Shown one piece after another: positions 28,811 to 37,846 of a DNA stretch of 64,000 nucleotides (position 1 is its first letter; the number at the start of each line of letters is the position of its first letter). The notes under the pieces are model-generated. The model was not told the DNA's origin and did no database searches. It worked only from the letters and a program-made list of their open reading frames with translations. The position numbers and the translations under genes are program-made. Source of the DNA: Salinicoccus carnicancri Crm (GTDB lineage: Bacteria > Bacillota > Bacilli > Staphylococcales > Salinicoccaceae); contig NZ_ANAM01000010.1 in the NCBI RefSeq assembly GCF_000330705.1, positions 62,001 to 126,000 of the forward strand, read 5' to 3'.

Positions 28811-29124
28811 ACTATCCCTCCTTTTGTTTAATTAACATAACCAGCCTCCACAATATTCCGTTTATAGGAACGATATACCGATAATTGGTTATACTTTAAA
28901 ATATAAGAGCATTATTGTCAATAATTTTCTTAATATTAATAACATATTTTGTAGAATACGCTTTTATATGCCTATCATAATTTTACAATCGGCGAAATGA
29001 CTCCAAACTATATCTCACATAAAATGCTCTGATATTAATGCTATGACCGAAAAAAGATATCCTCAATTGAAAACACATTCATCATCATCTTGCGGCTCCA
29101 AGGTATCATTTAATAAATGCTGTC
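28811..29124 (-). promoter_or_regulatory. Promoter region of the BCCT-led cluster (A+T-rich gap)
   Basis: On the minus strand TTGACA (28921-28916), 17 bases and TAAAGT (28898-28893) form a probable promoter. TTCC-GTTTATA-GGAA (28856-28870) downstream of it is an inverted repeat that could bind the IclR protein. The remaining A+T-rich sequence to 29124 shows no gene. Confidence 0.5.
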
Positions 29125-29167
29125 AAAAAATCAGGCGGCTGCCCCGAAAGGGGGCAGCCGCCTGATT
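29125..29167 (-). terminator. Terminator of the PTS-manA operon
   Basis: Seventeen-base perfect arms, 29129-29145 and 29151-29167, around loop GAAAG, followed on the minus strand by TTTTTTG. It begins four bases after the manA stop. Confidence 0.92.
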
Positions 29168-29171
29168 ACAT

Positions 29172-30122
29172 TTATGGATGAGAGACGATGAGTTCCATCT
29201 CTCCCTCCAGTTCAATATATTCCACGTCATTCGGCAGGATGAAATGGACGCCTTTTGACAGTTCATATTCCTCTCCTGCCACTTTGATGATGCCGTTGCC
29301 CTCTGTGACGTCTGCCTGCAGGAAATCTGCGCTGATGGAATGTCCCGCTTCACCGGCAACTTCCCATTTCTCCACTGTGAAATACTGCTCTTTGACCAGC
29401 TGACGGATGGTCAAGCCATTCTCCTCGGTGATTTCGAAGTCCAGTTTCGCATCTTCATGGGGGATGCTGGTCACGGCTTTCGCCCGGTCGAGATGCAGTT
29501 CACGGGAGTTGCCGTCTTTATCCCGCCTGTCGTAGTCATACACACGGTAAGTGATGTCCGAACTCTGCTGCACTTCAAGGATCGTGATGCCGCGCCCGAT
29601 GGCATGGATCGTACCGCTCGGAACATAGACGAAGTCGCCTTTTTGGACTTTGACATAGCGGAACAGCTGCTCCCACCTGCCATCATCCACCATTTTTTCA
29701 AATTCGCTCTTGTCTGCCGCATTATGTCCGAGTATCAGGTTCGCACCCTCTTGTGCTCCAAGTACGTACCAGCATTCGGTCTTACCGTAGGGCACACCTT
29801 CCTCTTCCTGCGCATACCGGTCATCCGGATGGACCTGTACTGACAGATCGTCGGCTGCATCCAAGATTTTGACAAGGAGCGGATACTCTCCGTCAGTCTT
29901 CCTATTGAACAGTCCTCCATGGTTTTCCCACAGCTGATCGAGCGTCTTTCCTGCAAACCGCCCCCCTGTCACTGTGGACGGTCCGTTCGGATGGGCGGAT
30001 ATCACCCACGCCTCACCTGTCGTCTCCGATGGTATTTCATATCCATATTCTTCGCGGAGTTTCGTTCCGCCCCATATCCTTTCCTGCAGTACCGGCTTCA
30101 AAAATATCGGTTCCTTTAACAT
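29172..30122 (-). CDS. manA: Mannose-6-phosphate isomerase, class I
   Basis: A 316-aa cupin-fold zinc enzyme converting mannose-6-phosphate to fructose-6-phosphate. The N-terminal RIWGGTKLREEYGYEIP, the zinc-binding VQVHPDD, GKTECWYVL and VPSGTIHAIG are the type I PMI landmarks. GGAGGG lies four bases before ATG 30122; the longer frame to 30200 would overlap the GNAT gene. It is the last gene of an operon with a BCA-type PTS permease, which matches the manP-manA pairing in Bacillus. Confidence 0.9.
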   Translation of the reverse strand: MLKEPIFLKPVLQERIWGGTKLREEYGYEIPSETTGEAWVISAHPNGPSTVTGGRFAGKTLDQLWENHGGLFNRKTDGEYPLLVKILDAADDLSVQVHPDDRYAQEEEGVPYGKTECWYVLGAQEGANLILGHNAADKSEFEKMVDDGRWEQLFRYVKVQKGDFVYVPSGTIHAIGRGITILEVQQSSDITYRVYDYDRRDKDGNSRELHLDRAKAVTSIPHEDAKLDFEITEENGLTIRQLVKEQYFTVEKWEVAGEAGHSISADFLQADVTEGNGIIKVAGEEYELSKGVHFILPNDVEYIELEGEMELIVSHP

Positions 30123-30133
30123 ATTGCCCTCCA

Positions 30134-30655
30134 TTAACTGTGATAGCCCGACTGGACCCAGACCCTTACTTCCCAGGAGTGGACGATGAGCGGTTTCCAA
30201 CCCATGCTGATGAAGAGCCGGACCATTACCGTATTGTTCACGTCCACTTTTAAGAATGCCTCTTCATGCCTTTCCTGCAGCATCGCCATCCCTTTTGACA
30301 ATAAGGGCAAACCGAGTCCGTTCCCCTGGGAATCCGGAATGATATTGAACCAGTGCAGCCGTCCGCGCAGCCTGTCTTTTACTGTACCGTGCCATGCAGT
30401 GACTGTACCGACCAGTTCAGAGTTTTCGTTTTCGATAAAGATCATATGCTCCCCAAGTTCAGTTGCTTTATCAAATTCTCTGCGGAATCTTTTCAAAGCA
30501 TCCCTGTGACTGTCAAATTCCCCTGATTCCAATAGGATGTTCGCCCAATCCTCTTCCATTCCTTTTCTGTAACGGACAAATGCATACCCTTCGGGCAGTT
30601 TGTAGACCTGAATGTCGGTCAGGTTATGCTGAAGGTAAATCAGTGTTTTTCTCAT
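30134..30655 (-). CDS. GNAT family N-acetyltransferase
   Basis: A 173-aa acetyltransferase-fold protein. The acetyl-CoA loop is in IPDSQGNGLGLPLLSKGM (Q/R-x-x-G-x-G/A type) near residue 115, with a strand ELVGTVTAWHG before it and VNNTVMVRLFISMGW after it. The acceptor is unknown. AAGGA lies eight bases before ATG 30655; ATG 30664 overlaps the ribosome site. It is sandwiched between the PTS gene and manA, 11 bases from each, so it is part of the operon, although its role in sugar use is unclear. Confidence 0.8.
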   Translation of the reverse strand: MRKTLIYLQHNLTDIQVYKLPEGYAFVRYRKGMEEDWANILLESGEFDSHRDALKRFRREFDKATELGEHMIFIENENSELVGTVTAWHGTVKDRLRGRLHWFNIIPDSQGNGLGLPLLSKGMAMLQERHEEAFLKVDVNNTVMVRLFISMGWKPLIVHSWEVRVWVQSGYHS

Positions 30656-30666
30656 GACAATCATCC

Positions 30667-32622
30667 TTATTTTACTTGTTCCAGCAGTTCATATACCCCT
30701 TCTTTCGAATCTGCTTCCAGCAACTCATTCCTGAAATCATTATCCATCAGTTTGCGTGATAGCATCTGCAGTATTTTCAGGTGGGCATCTCCGGCCGCCT
30801 CGGTCGGCACGGCAATCATGAAGATGAGTCTGGCGTCCGTACCGTCCATGCTGTTCCAGTCGACACCTTCTGTGCTCCTGCCGTAGACCACTGCCGGATG
30901 CTTCACTGCGTCCGACTTGCCGTGCGGTATGGCGATGTTCATCCCCATTCCTGTCGTACCTTCCGCCTCTCTTGCGAGAAGCGCTTCCTTATATGCTTCT
31001 TTCGATGAAAGGACACCCTTGTCATCCAGCTTCCCGATCATTTCATCAATGACCGCATCACGGCCGGTACCCGCAAGGTCCACCTCAATCAGATCTTTGT
31101 CCATGATGTCCGTCAGCTTCTCCACTTCGGCTTTCTCAGTCGACTTTTCTCTCTCGGTTGGTTCAGCAACTGGTGCTGCCTCCTCTGCTTCTTCATCCAT
31201 CGCCACTTCACCGACACCCGCTGCCTCAACACCCACTGTCTTCTTGAGCGCATTTACCATGAATGCCGTAACGACGATGCCGACCGCCGCCGCGACGAAG
31301 AACATCAGCACATTGTCCACTGCACCGAGTACCGCGACGATCGGACCGCCGTGGGCAACGTGATCACCGACGCCGCTTAGCATTGCGATGACCGCACCCG
31401 CCATTGAGCCGGTGACGATGCTCGGGATGACACGGAGCGGGTCCTGAGCGGCAAAGGGAATTGCACCTTCCGTGATGCCAAAGAGCCCCATCGTGAATGA
31501 TGCCTTACCCGCTTCAATCTCCGCCGGGTTGTATTTCCTCTTGTTGATGAATGTCGCAAGCCCCATGCCGATTGGCGGGATACAGATTGCGACCGCAATT
31601 GCTCCCATGATCGCATAGTTGCCTTCAGCAATCATGCCGACGCCGAAGAGGAAGGCGACCTTGTTGAAGGGGCCGCCCATATCGACCGCAATCATGCCGC
31701 CGAGTATGATTGCAAGCAGGATGGAGCTTGCACCCTGCATCCCTTCAAGCCAGCTGGTCAGCCCATCAAACAGCGCAGATACAGGCGCACCGATCACATA
31801 TATGAACAGCAGACCGACGATGATCGTGCCTATGATAGGCAGGAATATGATCGGCATCACGGGTTCCATCGCTTTGGGCACCTTGATTTTCTTTAGTGCC
31901 AGGACGATATACCCTGCCAGGAAACCGGCAATGATTCCGCCGATGAACCCTGCGTTCGCTTCCGTTCCGTAAAAGCTGCCGTTGGCTGCGATATAGCCGC
32001 CGACTATGCCGGGTGCAAGCCCGGGCCGGTCGGCGATACTGTAGGCGATATACCCCGCAAGTATCGGCACCATGAATGCAAAGGAGGCACTCCCGATCGC
32101 TTCAACCTGCTTCCAGAATGAACCATCCGGGATGACGATGCCGCCCTCTGTCTGTTCACCGCCAAGTGTCAGGGCAATCGCTATCAGAAGCCCGCCGACG
32201 ACGATGAACGGAATCATGTAGGAGACACCGTTCATAAGATGACGGTAGACCGGGTTCTCCTTCCTTTTCTTCTCGTCCTTCACTTCATCCGCCGTCTTCA
32301 TCCCGGCCTTATACACGGGGACTTCGTCGTTTTCAAACCGTCTGATCAGTTCTTGCGGTCTCCTGATGCCTTCCTGTACACCGACCGCAAGAAGTCTTTT
32401 GCCTGCAAAACGTTCTTTTGATACATCCTTGTCACTTGCGATGATGATGCCGTCCGCCGATTCGATATCGGCCGCCGTCAATTCATTTTCGGCACCGATC
32501 GAACCCTGTGTCTCCACTTTCATATCAATGCCAAGTTCATCCGCTGCCTTCTGAATATTCTCTGCTGCCATGTAAGTATGGGCGATGCCCACCGGACATG
32601 CTGTGACTGCCAACAGTTTCAT
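30667..32622 (-). CDS. manP: PTS EIIBCA permease, fructose/mannose family
   Basis: A 651-aa sugar phosphotransferase of the fructose-mannitol superfamily with domains in the order EIIB (residues 1-100, phospho-Cys in TACPVGIAHTYMA), EIIC (about 125-470, membrane) and EIIA (about 505-651, phospho-His in IAIPHGKS). A charged Ala/Glu-rich linker joins C and A. FruA and ManP both have this length and order. No fruB kinase is nearby and manA is in the operon, so mannose is the more likely sugar. ATG 32622 lies eight bases from GGGGAGG. Symbol is tentative. Confidence 0.8.
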   Translation of the reverse strand: MKLLAVTACPVGIAHTYMAAENIQKAADELGIDMKVETQGSIGAENELTAADIESADGIIIASDKDVSKERFAGKRLLAVGVQEGIRRPQELIRRFENDEVPVYKAGMKTADEVKDEKKRKENPVYRHLMNGVSYMIPFIVVGGLLIAIALTLGGEQTEGGIVIPDGSFWKQVEAIGSASFAFMVPILAGYIAYSIADRPGLAPGIVGGYIAANGSFYGTEANAGFIGGIIAGFLAGYIVLALKKIKVPKAMEPVMPIIFLPIIGTIIVGLLFIYVIGAPVSALFDGLTSWLEGMQGASSILLAIILGGMIAVDMGGPFNKVAFLFGVGMIAEGNYAIMGAIAVAICIPPIGMGLATFINKRKYNPAEIEAGKASFTMGLFGITEGAIPFAAQDPLRVIPSIVTGSMAGAVIAMLSGVGDHVAHGGPIVAVLGAVDNVLMFFVAAAVGIVVTAFMVNALKKTVGVEAAGVGEVAMDEEAEEAAPVAEPTEREKSTEKAEVEKLTDIMDKDLIEVDLAGTGRDAVIDEMIGKLDDKGVLSSKEAYKEALLAREAEGTTGMGMNIAIPHGKSDAVKHPAVVYGRSTEGVDWNSMDGTDARLIFMIAVPTEAAGDAHLKILQMLSRKLMDNDFRNELLEADSKEGVYELLEQVK

Positions 32623-32650
32623 ATGCTTTTCCTCCCCATGGATTGTCTTC

Positions 32651-33355
32651 TCATCTGTTCGGCCCATAGACTCTCTTATCTATACCCCCTTCTTTGCCCA
32701 TGAGACGTCTGTTCAATGTGTTTTTCCAATTATCAGCGAGCAGTTCACATGATGCCAGGCTCTCCGCCAGGCCCATATTGCCCTTCTGCTCATACATCAC
32801 TTCATTCGCCGCTCTGACTGTCCATTCCGGATAGGAGCGGCTGGCGAGTTCAAGCATATCCCCGGCTCTGATCCTGCCCTCTTCAAGCACACGGAAATAC
32901 CAGCCCGTCCTGCCCGTCTTCTGTATACGGAGCGCAAGGTCAAGTATCCCGTGGCGCCTGGCCGGCTTCCAGCACGGACGCCTTGGCTGGGAAACCTGGA
33001 TTAGCGCTTCCCCAACCCGGTAGGCATCTCCGATGCACACGGATGATTCATCCATATTTGTAACAGACAGGTTCTCACCGTTGCCCCCTGGCGCAATATC
33101 AATGCCGAGCTCATGCCTCCAGTGCGCGTAATGCTTCGACGCATACGCGAACACCGCCTTCTCAGGCCCGCCGTGGTTCTTCTTATCGGCCACATCATCA
33201 CCGGTCAGGCCGGTTTCCGACAGAAAGACCGGCGAATCCGTCTCTTCCTTGAAGATGCCGCTCTCCCACGGCCGCTCAAGCTTGTCTTGCGCCTGCGGGT
33301 CGCCAAGCTGCTTCACTCCTCCGGTGAATAACTTATCAATGTGAGGCCTCTCCAC
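32651..33355 (-). CDS. MOSC domain protein (YiiM-like)
   Basis: A 234-aa protein with a MOSC (molybdenum cofactor sulfurase C-terminal-like) domain. The family segments are GDDVADKKNHGGPEKAVFAY near residue 55, GENLSVTNM, and the conserved Cys in SQPRRPCWKPARR, which could carry a persulfide. YiiM-type proteins reduce N-hydroxylated compounds with molybdenum cofactor. GGAGGG abuts ATG 33361 but is six bases from GTG 33355, so I prefer GTG. It lies 28 bases before the PTS gene on the same strand and may share its transcript. Confidence 0.8.
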   Translation of the reverse strand: MERPHIDKLFTGGVKQLGDPQAQDKLERPWESGIFKEETDSPVFLSETGLTGDDVADKKNHGGPEKAVFAYASKHYAHWRHELGIDIAPGGNGENLSVTNMDESSVCIGDAYRVGEALIQVSQPRRPCWKPARRHGILDLALRIQKTGRTGWYFRVLEEGRIRAGDMLELASRSYPEWTVRAANEVMYEQKGNMGLAESLASCELLADNWKNTLNRRLMGKEGGIDKRVYGPNR

Positions 33356-33540
33356 TGCCATCCCTCCATAATACGAAATATTCTTTATTCTACCGTCTAT
33401 TTTAACACGTCCCGTATGCAGCTGCAGTCCGCCGGCCGACAAAACATCTTTGTTTCATTCCAAATGCCGTTATGAGATAATCAGGGGAAATAGAGGCCTC
33501 AGCCACCGATATTTTCTTTACCTGACAAGGAGGATGCATT

Positions 33541-33807
33541 ATGGGAAAAGTCACAAAACTGATTGGTGCAGCGTGTGTCGTAGCAGGTGTTGCGTACTTA
33601 TCAAAGGAAGATAACCGGGAGAAAGTGAAGCGCGGATTTGACAAGGCCGTGGGTGCGGCAGGCAGCTGGACGAATGATCCTTACACGCTCCACCTCGGCA
33701 AGCCGGATGAGGAACGGGATGCGAACATGGTGGACGAAGGCGCCATGACCAGTGTCCAGTACTACAACGAACTCCGATCCGAGGCATCGGCGGATGATGA
33801 GATATGA
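33541..33807 (+). CDS. Small membrane-anchored protein of unknown function
   Basis: An 88-aa protein. AAGGAGG stands seven bases before the ATG, which makes it a convincing gene. One hydrophobic segment (residues about 5-20, LIGAACVVAGVAYL) is followed by a charged, YtxH-like amphipathic stretch (EDNREKVKRGFDKAVG) and an acidic tail. It is divergent from the MOSC gene and ends in a terminator. Function unknown; similar small anchored proteins are often stress-related, but no sigma-B promoter is visible here. Confidence 0.7.
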   Translation: MGKVTKLIGAACVVAGVAYLSKEDNREKVKRGFDKAVGAAGSWTNDPYTLHLGKPDEERDANMVDEGAMTSVQYYNELRSEASADDEI

Positions 33808-33808
33808 A

Positions 33809-33850
33809 AATGACGGCAGAATCCATTTCGGGTTCTGCCGTCATTATTTT
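33809..33850. terminator. Bidirectional terminator
   Basis: AATGACGGCAGAA (33809-33821) pairs with TTCTGCCGTCATT (33833-33845). It is followed by ATTTTTAC on the plus strand and TTTTC on the minus strand, and serves both convergent genes. Confidence 0.85.
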
Positions 33851-34803
33851 TACATATCCACGGTCGGGTCGTTCGACTCCGTCACCGGCTCTTTGCCCCC
33901 GAATATCTTCCCCAGGGTACGGTTGATTGCTTTTTTAGGATATCTCTCCTTGTAATTCTGCGATTTCGCCCAGAGCAGCCACTCTTCATGTTCAGGATGG
34001 CTCTTGTCTCTGATCGCATCATGCACTTCCCTGAATCCGTCAACGCCGCCCGAGTCCTCAATCGGCCCCGGTCCTTTGTGGTGCAGCACCTCAGGTATTT
34101 CAGGATGGTCAAGCGTCATTTCCCCGAGCACTTCAACTTCATGCATCCAGTCATCCCCGTAATCATAGACGTAGGTGATGGTTCCTGCCCGGGTGAGGAG
34201 CGGGTCGATCCCGGTTTCACTTGCCAGCAGGTGTTCCGGGCCGCCCTCCATCCGAAACCCATCCTCCATTTCAAATTCATATACGAAAATTCTTTCGCCC
34301 CTGCTGAAGAACGATGACAGATGGCTGCCCTGCCAGCCCATCGCTTTCTGGATGACGAGATGCAGTTCATAGAAATTGAAATCCCTCGGCACCATGACCT
34401 CCCGCCACACTGGTGTATGCGCATCTTCCAGGGTGATCCTGAGCTTCAGGGCATTGTATGCAGACTCTGAAGATTGCTCCTCCTCATACCTTTTCTCGGC
34501 TTCATGGATATCAATGAGGCGCGAAAGCCTCCGGACCACCTCCACATGGATGAATCCGCTGTCCCCGCTTTTGAGTATGATGCGGTTCTTGATCAGGTGA
34601 AAACACTCCCCCGGTTTGATCGTAATCTCGTAGAATCCTGACAGGGGACGGACTTTAATCAGCTTTTTAATCAGCCTGCGTTCGTCGGGATTCATCTTCT
34701 CTGCAATCTTCGACATGAAATAGGCATCATTGATGTATGAAATGGACATATCTGCAAGCGCGTCATCTTTTAAAACCACATGGTAAAATCGTCTCAAATC
34801 CAT
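33850..34803 (-). CDS. Plasmid pRiA4b ORF-3 family protein, copy 1
   Basis: A 317-aa protein. Residues about 5-110 are an unknown helical region. From about residue 125 lies a pRiA4b ORF-3 domain with RITLEDAHTPVWREVMVPRD, FYELHLVIQKAMGWQGSHLS and YVYDYGDDWMHEVEV. The domain was named from plasmid and transposon passenger genes; its activity is unknown. GGAGG lies five bases before ATG 34803. It follows a related gene by 15 bases, and the two make a tandem paralogue pair. Confidence 0.8.
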   Translation of the reverse strand: MDLRRFYHVVLKDDALADMSISYINDAYFMSKIAEKMNPDERRLIKKLIKVRPLSGFYEITIKPGECFHLIKNRIILKSGDSGFIHVEVVRRLSRLIDIHEAEKRYEEEQSSESAYNALKLRITLEDAHTPVWREVMVPRDFNFYELHLVIQKAMGWQGSHLSSFFSRGERIFVYEFEMEDGFRMEGGPEHLLASETGIDPLLTRAGTITYVYDYGDDWMHEVEVLGEMTLDHPEIPEVLHHKGPGPIEDSGGVDGFREVHDAIRDKSHPEHEEWLLWAKSQNYKERYPKKAINRTLGKIFGGKEPVTESNDPTVDM

Positions 34804-34818
34804 ATTATCCTCCAAATA

Positions 34819-36243
34819 TCAGACGTTGAATTCAGTCACCGGGTGGGATTTGGCAAATTGCTTCTCCAGCCTGTTGTTGATCGCCGTCATCGGATAGCGT
34901 TCCCGGTAGTTCATCATGCGCACCTTCTCGAACGTCCGGACGTAATCCGGATGCCGCCTGTCTCCAAGAATCGCAAGTGTTCGCTCCAGCCCTTTCGGAC
35001 CGCCCACATTCTCTATCGGCACCGGTCCGCCGTAGTCACGGATGGCCGGCACCTGGTAGTCGATATTGATCCTGTCCGCCATGCTGATTTTCACGACATA
35101 CCCATCCACCGATTCATACTGATAGTAGACTTCCCCGGCCCGCTCGAGCAGTGCATCAGCCTGGGTGAAACTCGCCACAAGTCCGCCGGGCTCACCAGAG
35201 TCCGCCTTCGCTTCATTCATCAGCAGCAGGGATTCATATATGGTGAAACCATCGGCTGTGAATCTTGAAGGGCTGCTGCCCCTCCATCCCATGACTTCCC
35301 GTATGATCAGATGGAGTTCGTAGAAATTGAGGCCCGTCGGCACCTGTACTTCCCGCCACACGGGTTCATGTGTCTCCATGACCTCGAACATGAGTGCGTA
35401 GGCGTTGAAGTCGCCCCGCGCCGGTTTGTCAGCACCCTGCGGCCGCCTGTTTCTGTTCACAGCATCAAAATTCACGGTTTTCAGCGTCTCCAGGACCTTC
35501 TGATGCATCACAAAGTAATGTGCATGCACTTTGACGATCAGCCCCAGGCTCCTCGCTTCCTCCCACCTGGATTTTGCCTCATATACATTATAGTCCTTTT
35601 CCACATTGTCCCGTATGATCCTGAATTCCTCATCACCGATATGGAGCAGTATCTCTGCAAGGAACTCAGGAGATGTGACGAGGGAGGTGATATGCCGCAG
35701 ATAGTCATCTTTCTGGTTGCCCTCGGTCTCGCTGCCGAGCCGTCTGAGCATCGCCTGGAGCTCACGCCATGTCAGGTTGTTGTAGAGCCAGTATATCGGC
35801 CCTCTGTAAATCTCTTCAAGGCGTGAGATATCCCGTGGATTGAAATTTTCATCACGGTGGATGAACATATCAACATCCGGCAGCACACCGGTATCCTTCA
35901 GCGCCGCATCGATGGCCATGACGATGTCATGATGAATGACGCCGGTGCCACCCCCCTCCTCCAGTATGTACTGATAATCGATCAGCGCAGCATATTTCGA
36001 TACATCATAATCGATGTGGTGGAGATTATCTGCAGGCTCGATGTCAACAAGGTCACGCACAAGCACCGCCTCCCCCATCGATATATTCTCCGCCACTTCG
36101 GTCAGGATGTCCTGATCGGTGATGCTTGCCGTCTTGAATTCCGCCAGGGCGCCGAGTGAATCGAAGGATTCATCGCTCATCAACCCCGCCCGCACCAGCT
36201 CGTTCTCCTCGAGAAAATGATTAAAAAAACTTTTCAGATCCAT
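34819..36243 (-). CDS. Plasmid pRiA4b ORF-3 family protein, copy 2
   Basis: A 474-aa protein. The C-terminal third (residues about 325-474) has a pRiA4b ORF-3 domain with LMFEVMETHEPVWREVQVP, FYELHLIIREVMGWRGSSPS and a YQYESVDGYVVKISM strand. The N-terminal 320 residues are long, helical and acidic and have no family that I recognise. AAGGAGG lies before ATG 36243. It shares its last residues' pattern (YRERYPMTAINNRL) with the downstream copy (YKERYPKKAINRTL), so they arose by duplication, with copy 2 carrying an extra N-terminal region. Confidence 0.78.
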   Translation of the reverse strand: MDLKSFFNHFLEENELVRAGLMSDESFDSLGALAEFKTASITDQDILTEVAENISMGEAVLVRDLVDIEPADNLHHIDYDVSKYAALIDYQYILEEGGGTGVIHHDIVMAIDAALKDTGVLPDVDMFIHRDENFNPRDISRLEEIYRGPIYWLYNNLTWRELQAMLRRLGSETEGNQKDDYLRHITSLVTSPEFLAEILLHIGDEEFRIIRDNVEKDYNVYEAKSRWEEARSLGLIVKVHAHYFVMHQKVLETLKTVNFDAVNRNRRPQGADKPARGDFNAYALMFEVMETHEPVWREVQVPTGLNFYELHLIIREVMGWRGSSPSRFTADGFTIYESLLLMNEAKADSGEPGGLVASFTQADALLERAGEVYYQYESVDGYVVKISMADRINIDYQVPAIRDYGGPVPIENVGGPKGLERTLAILGDRRHPDYVRTFEKVRMMNYRERYPMTAINNRLEKQFAKSHPVTEFNV

Positions 36244-36265
36244 TTTCCCACCTCCTTTTCCTTGA

Positions 36266-37783
36266 TCATTCCCGGAGTTCCTGCATGCGTCCGTAAAACG
36301 CTGCGAGTGACCTGCCAATCTCTATATAGACGCTCATGACATCCTGGTACTTCATATAAGCCGTCTCATCCGGATGATAGGTCTCATCTTCACCGATGAA
36401 ACGGGAGGACTCATCAAGGTCATCTATTTCACCAAGTGCATATAACCCCAGTATACACGCACCGAACGCACTTGACTCATATGATTCCGGAACATGCAGC
36501 GCTTCGCCGAATACGTCCGCCATCAGCTGCTTCCACAATGCACTGCGGGCGAATCCACCGCTCGCCTTTATGGAGCGTACTTCCATCATCTGTTCCCGGA
36601 GCGCAAGGAAAACGCTGTACAGATTGTACACTACACCTTCCATGGCCGCACGGATCATGTGTTTCCGTTCGTGGGAAATCGTCAGGCCATAGAATGAACC
36701 CACCGCTTTCGCATCCCACAGCGGGGCACGTTCGCCGGCAAGGTACGGGTGGAATATCAGACCGTCACTCCCTGCAGGCACACTCTCCGCCGCCTCGGTC
36801 ATGATTTCATACGGATCACGGCTGCATGTGTCGGCCTCACTGATTTCCTGCTGGCACAGCTCATCCCGAATCCATCTTAAAATCACGCCGCCGTTGTTCA
36901 CCGGCCCGCCGATGACGAAAGCACCAGGCGTCAGATGATAGCAGAAGGTGCGCATCTTCACATCTGTACGCGGTCTGTCGATTACTGTCCGGATTGCGCC
37001 GCTCGTGCCGACCGTAATGGCCACATCCCCCTCATGTATCGCATTGACACCGAGGTTTGCAAGCACCCCGTCACTCGCCCCGATGACGAGTTTCGTGTCC
37101 TGGGAAATGCCAATATCACCGGCTGCATCTTCATCCATGCTGAAAATTTCCGTCGTATCCACAAGCTCAGGCAGCTGGTCCGCCGACAGCTCCAGCATGG
37201 AAAGCAATTCAGTGTCCCACTCCGATGCTTCAAGATTCATCAGCCCCATGCTGCTCGCGATTGAGCGGTCTACCGCATATTCGCCGGAGATTTCCGCGAA
37301 TACATATTCCTTTATCCCCATGATTCTTCCAATCTGCGCATAAAGCTCCGGTTCTTCATTTTTAAAATGGAACAGTTTGACGAGCGGGTTCATCGGGTGG
37401 ATCGGTGTCCCCGTCCGGTGATAGATTTCAAGGCCGTCCGCTTCATTCAGACGATCCGCATACTCAGCCGCCCGGCTGTCCGCCCATGTGATGCACTCGG
37501 TGAGCCGTTCACCTTTCCTGTCCAGAAGGATCATGCTGTGCATGGCGGATGAGAACGAAATGAATTCGATGCTGTCGCCGCATCCATTGCGGGATATCAG
37601 CAGGCGGAGTGCCTGTAGGGTGCGTTCGAGTATCTCCTCCGGATCCTGTTCCGCGGTTTTTGCATCAGGTGTATGGAGCGGATAATCCCCTGTCTCTTTA
37701 TCTATAAAGGTGCCGTCCATATCGAACAGCACAGCCTTGACGGCCGTGGTGCCGATATCGAGACCGATCATATGTCTTTTCAT
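36266..37783 (-). CDS. gntK: Gluconate kinase, FGGY family
   Basis: A 505-aa FGGY carbohydrate kinase that phosphorylates D-gluconate to 6-phosphogluconate. The ATP-site start GLDIGTTAVKAVLFD, the sugar-binding ITWADSRAAEYA, and the C-terminal SGGFARSALWKQLMADVFG are the family landmarks. The length fits Bacillus GntK. ATG 37783 lies about ten bases after AAAGG; ATG 37771 is an alternative. It has its own promoter nested against the gntP terminator, so it may be expressed separately from the dgo genes. Confidence 0.85.
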   Translation of the reverse strand: MKRHMIGLDIGTTAVKAVLFDMDGTFIDKETGDYPLHTPDAKTAEQDPEEILERTLQALRLLISRNGCGDSIEFISFSSAMHSMILLDRKGERLTECITWADSRAAEYADRLNEADGLEIYHRTGTPIHPMNPLVKLFHFKNEEPELYAQIGRIMGIKEYVFAEISGEYAVDRSIASSMGLMNLEASEWDTELLSMLELSADQLPELVDTTEIFSMDEDAAGDIGISQDTKLVIGASDGVLANLGVNAIHEGDVAITVGTSGAIRTVIDRPRTDVKMRTFCYHLTPGAFVIGGPVNNGGVILRWIRDELCQQEISEADTCSRDPYEIMTEAAESVPAGSDGLIFHPYLAGERAPLWDAKAVGSFYGLTISHERKHMIRAAMEGVVYNLYSVFLALREQMMEVRSIKASGGFARSALWKQLMADVFGEALHVPESYESSAFGACILGLYALGEIDDLDESSRFIGEDETYHPDETAYMKYQDVMSVYIEIGRSLAAFYGRMQELRE

Positions 37784-37817
37784 AGAACAACTGCCTTTCG
37801 CCGTCAATATTAGTTCC

Positions 37818-37846
37818 ATTATATGTGTTTTTGGCGCTGTATACAA
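37818..37846 (-). promoter_or_regulatory. Probable gntK promoter overlapping the gntP terminator tract
   Basis: On the minus strand TTGTAT (37846-37841), 17 bases and TATAAT (37823-37818). The -35 uses the last T residues of the terminator behind gntP. Confidence 0.5.

Noticed and set aside
33362-33540. Sigma-B promoter sought in front of the small membrane protein
   Set aside because: GTTTCA and GGGGAAA are both present but about 26 bases apart, too far for a sigma-B promoter.
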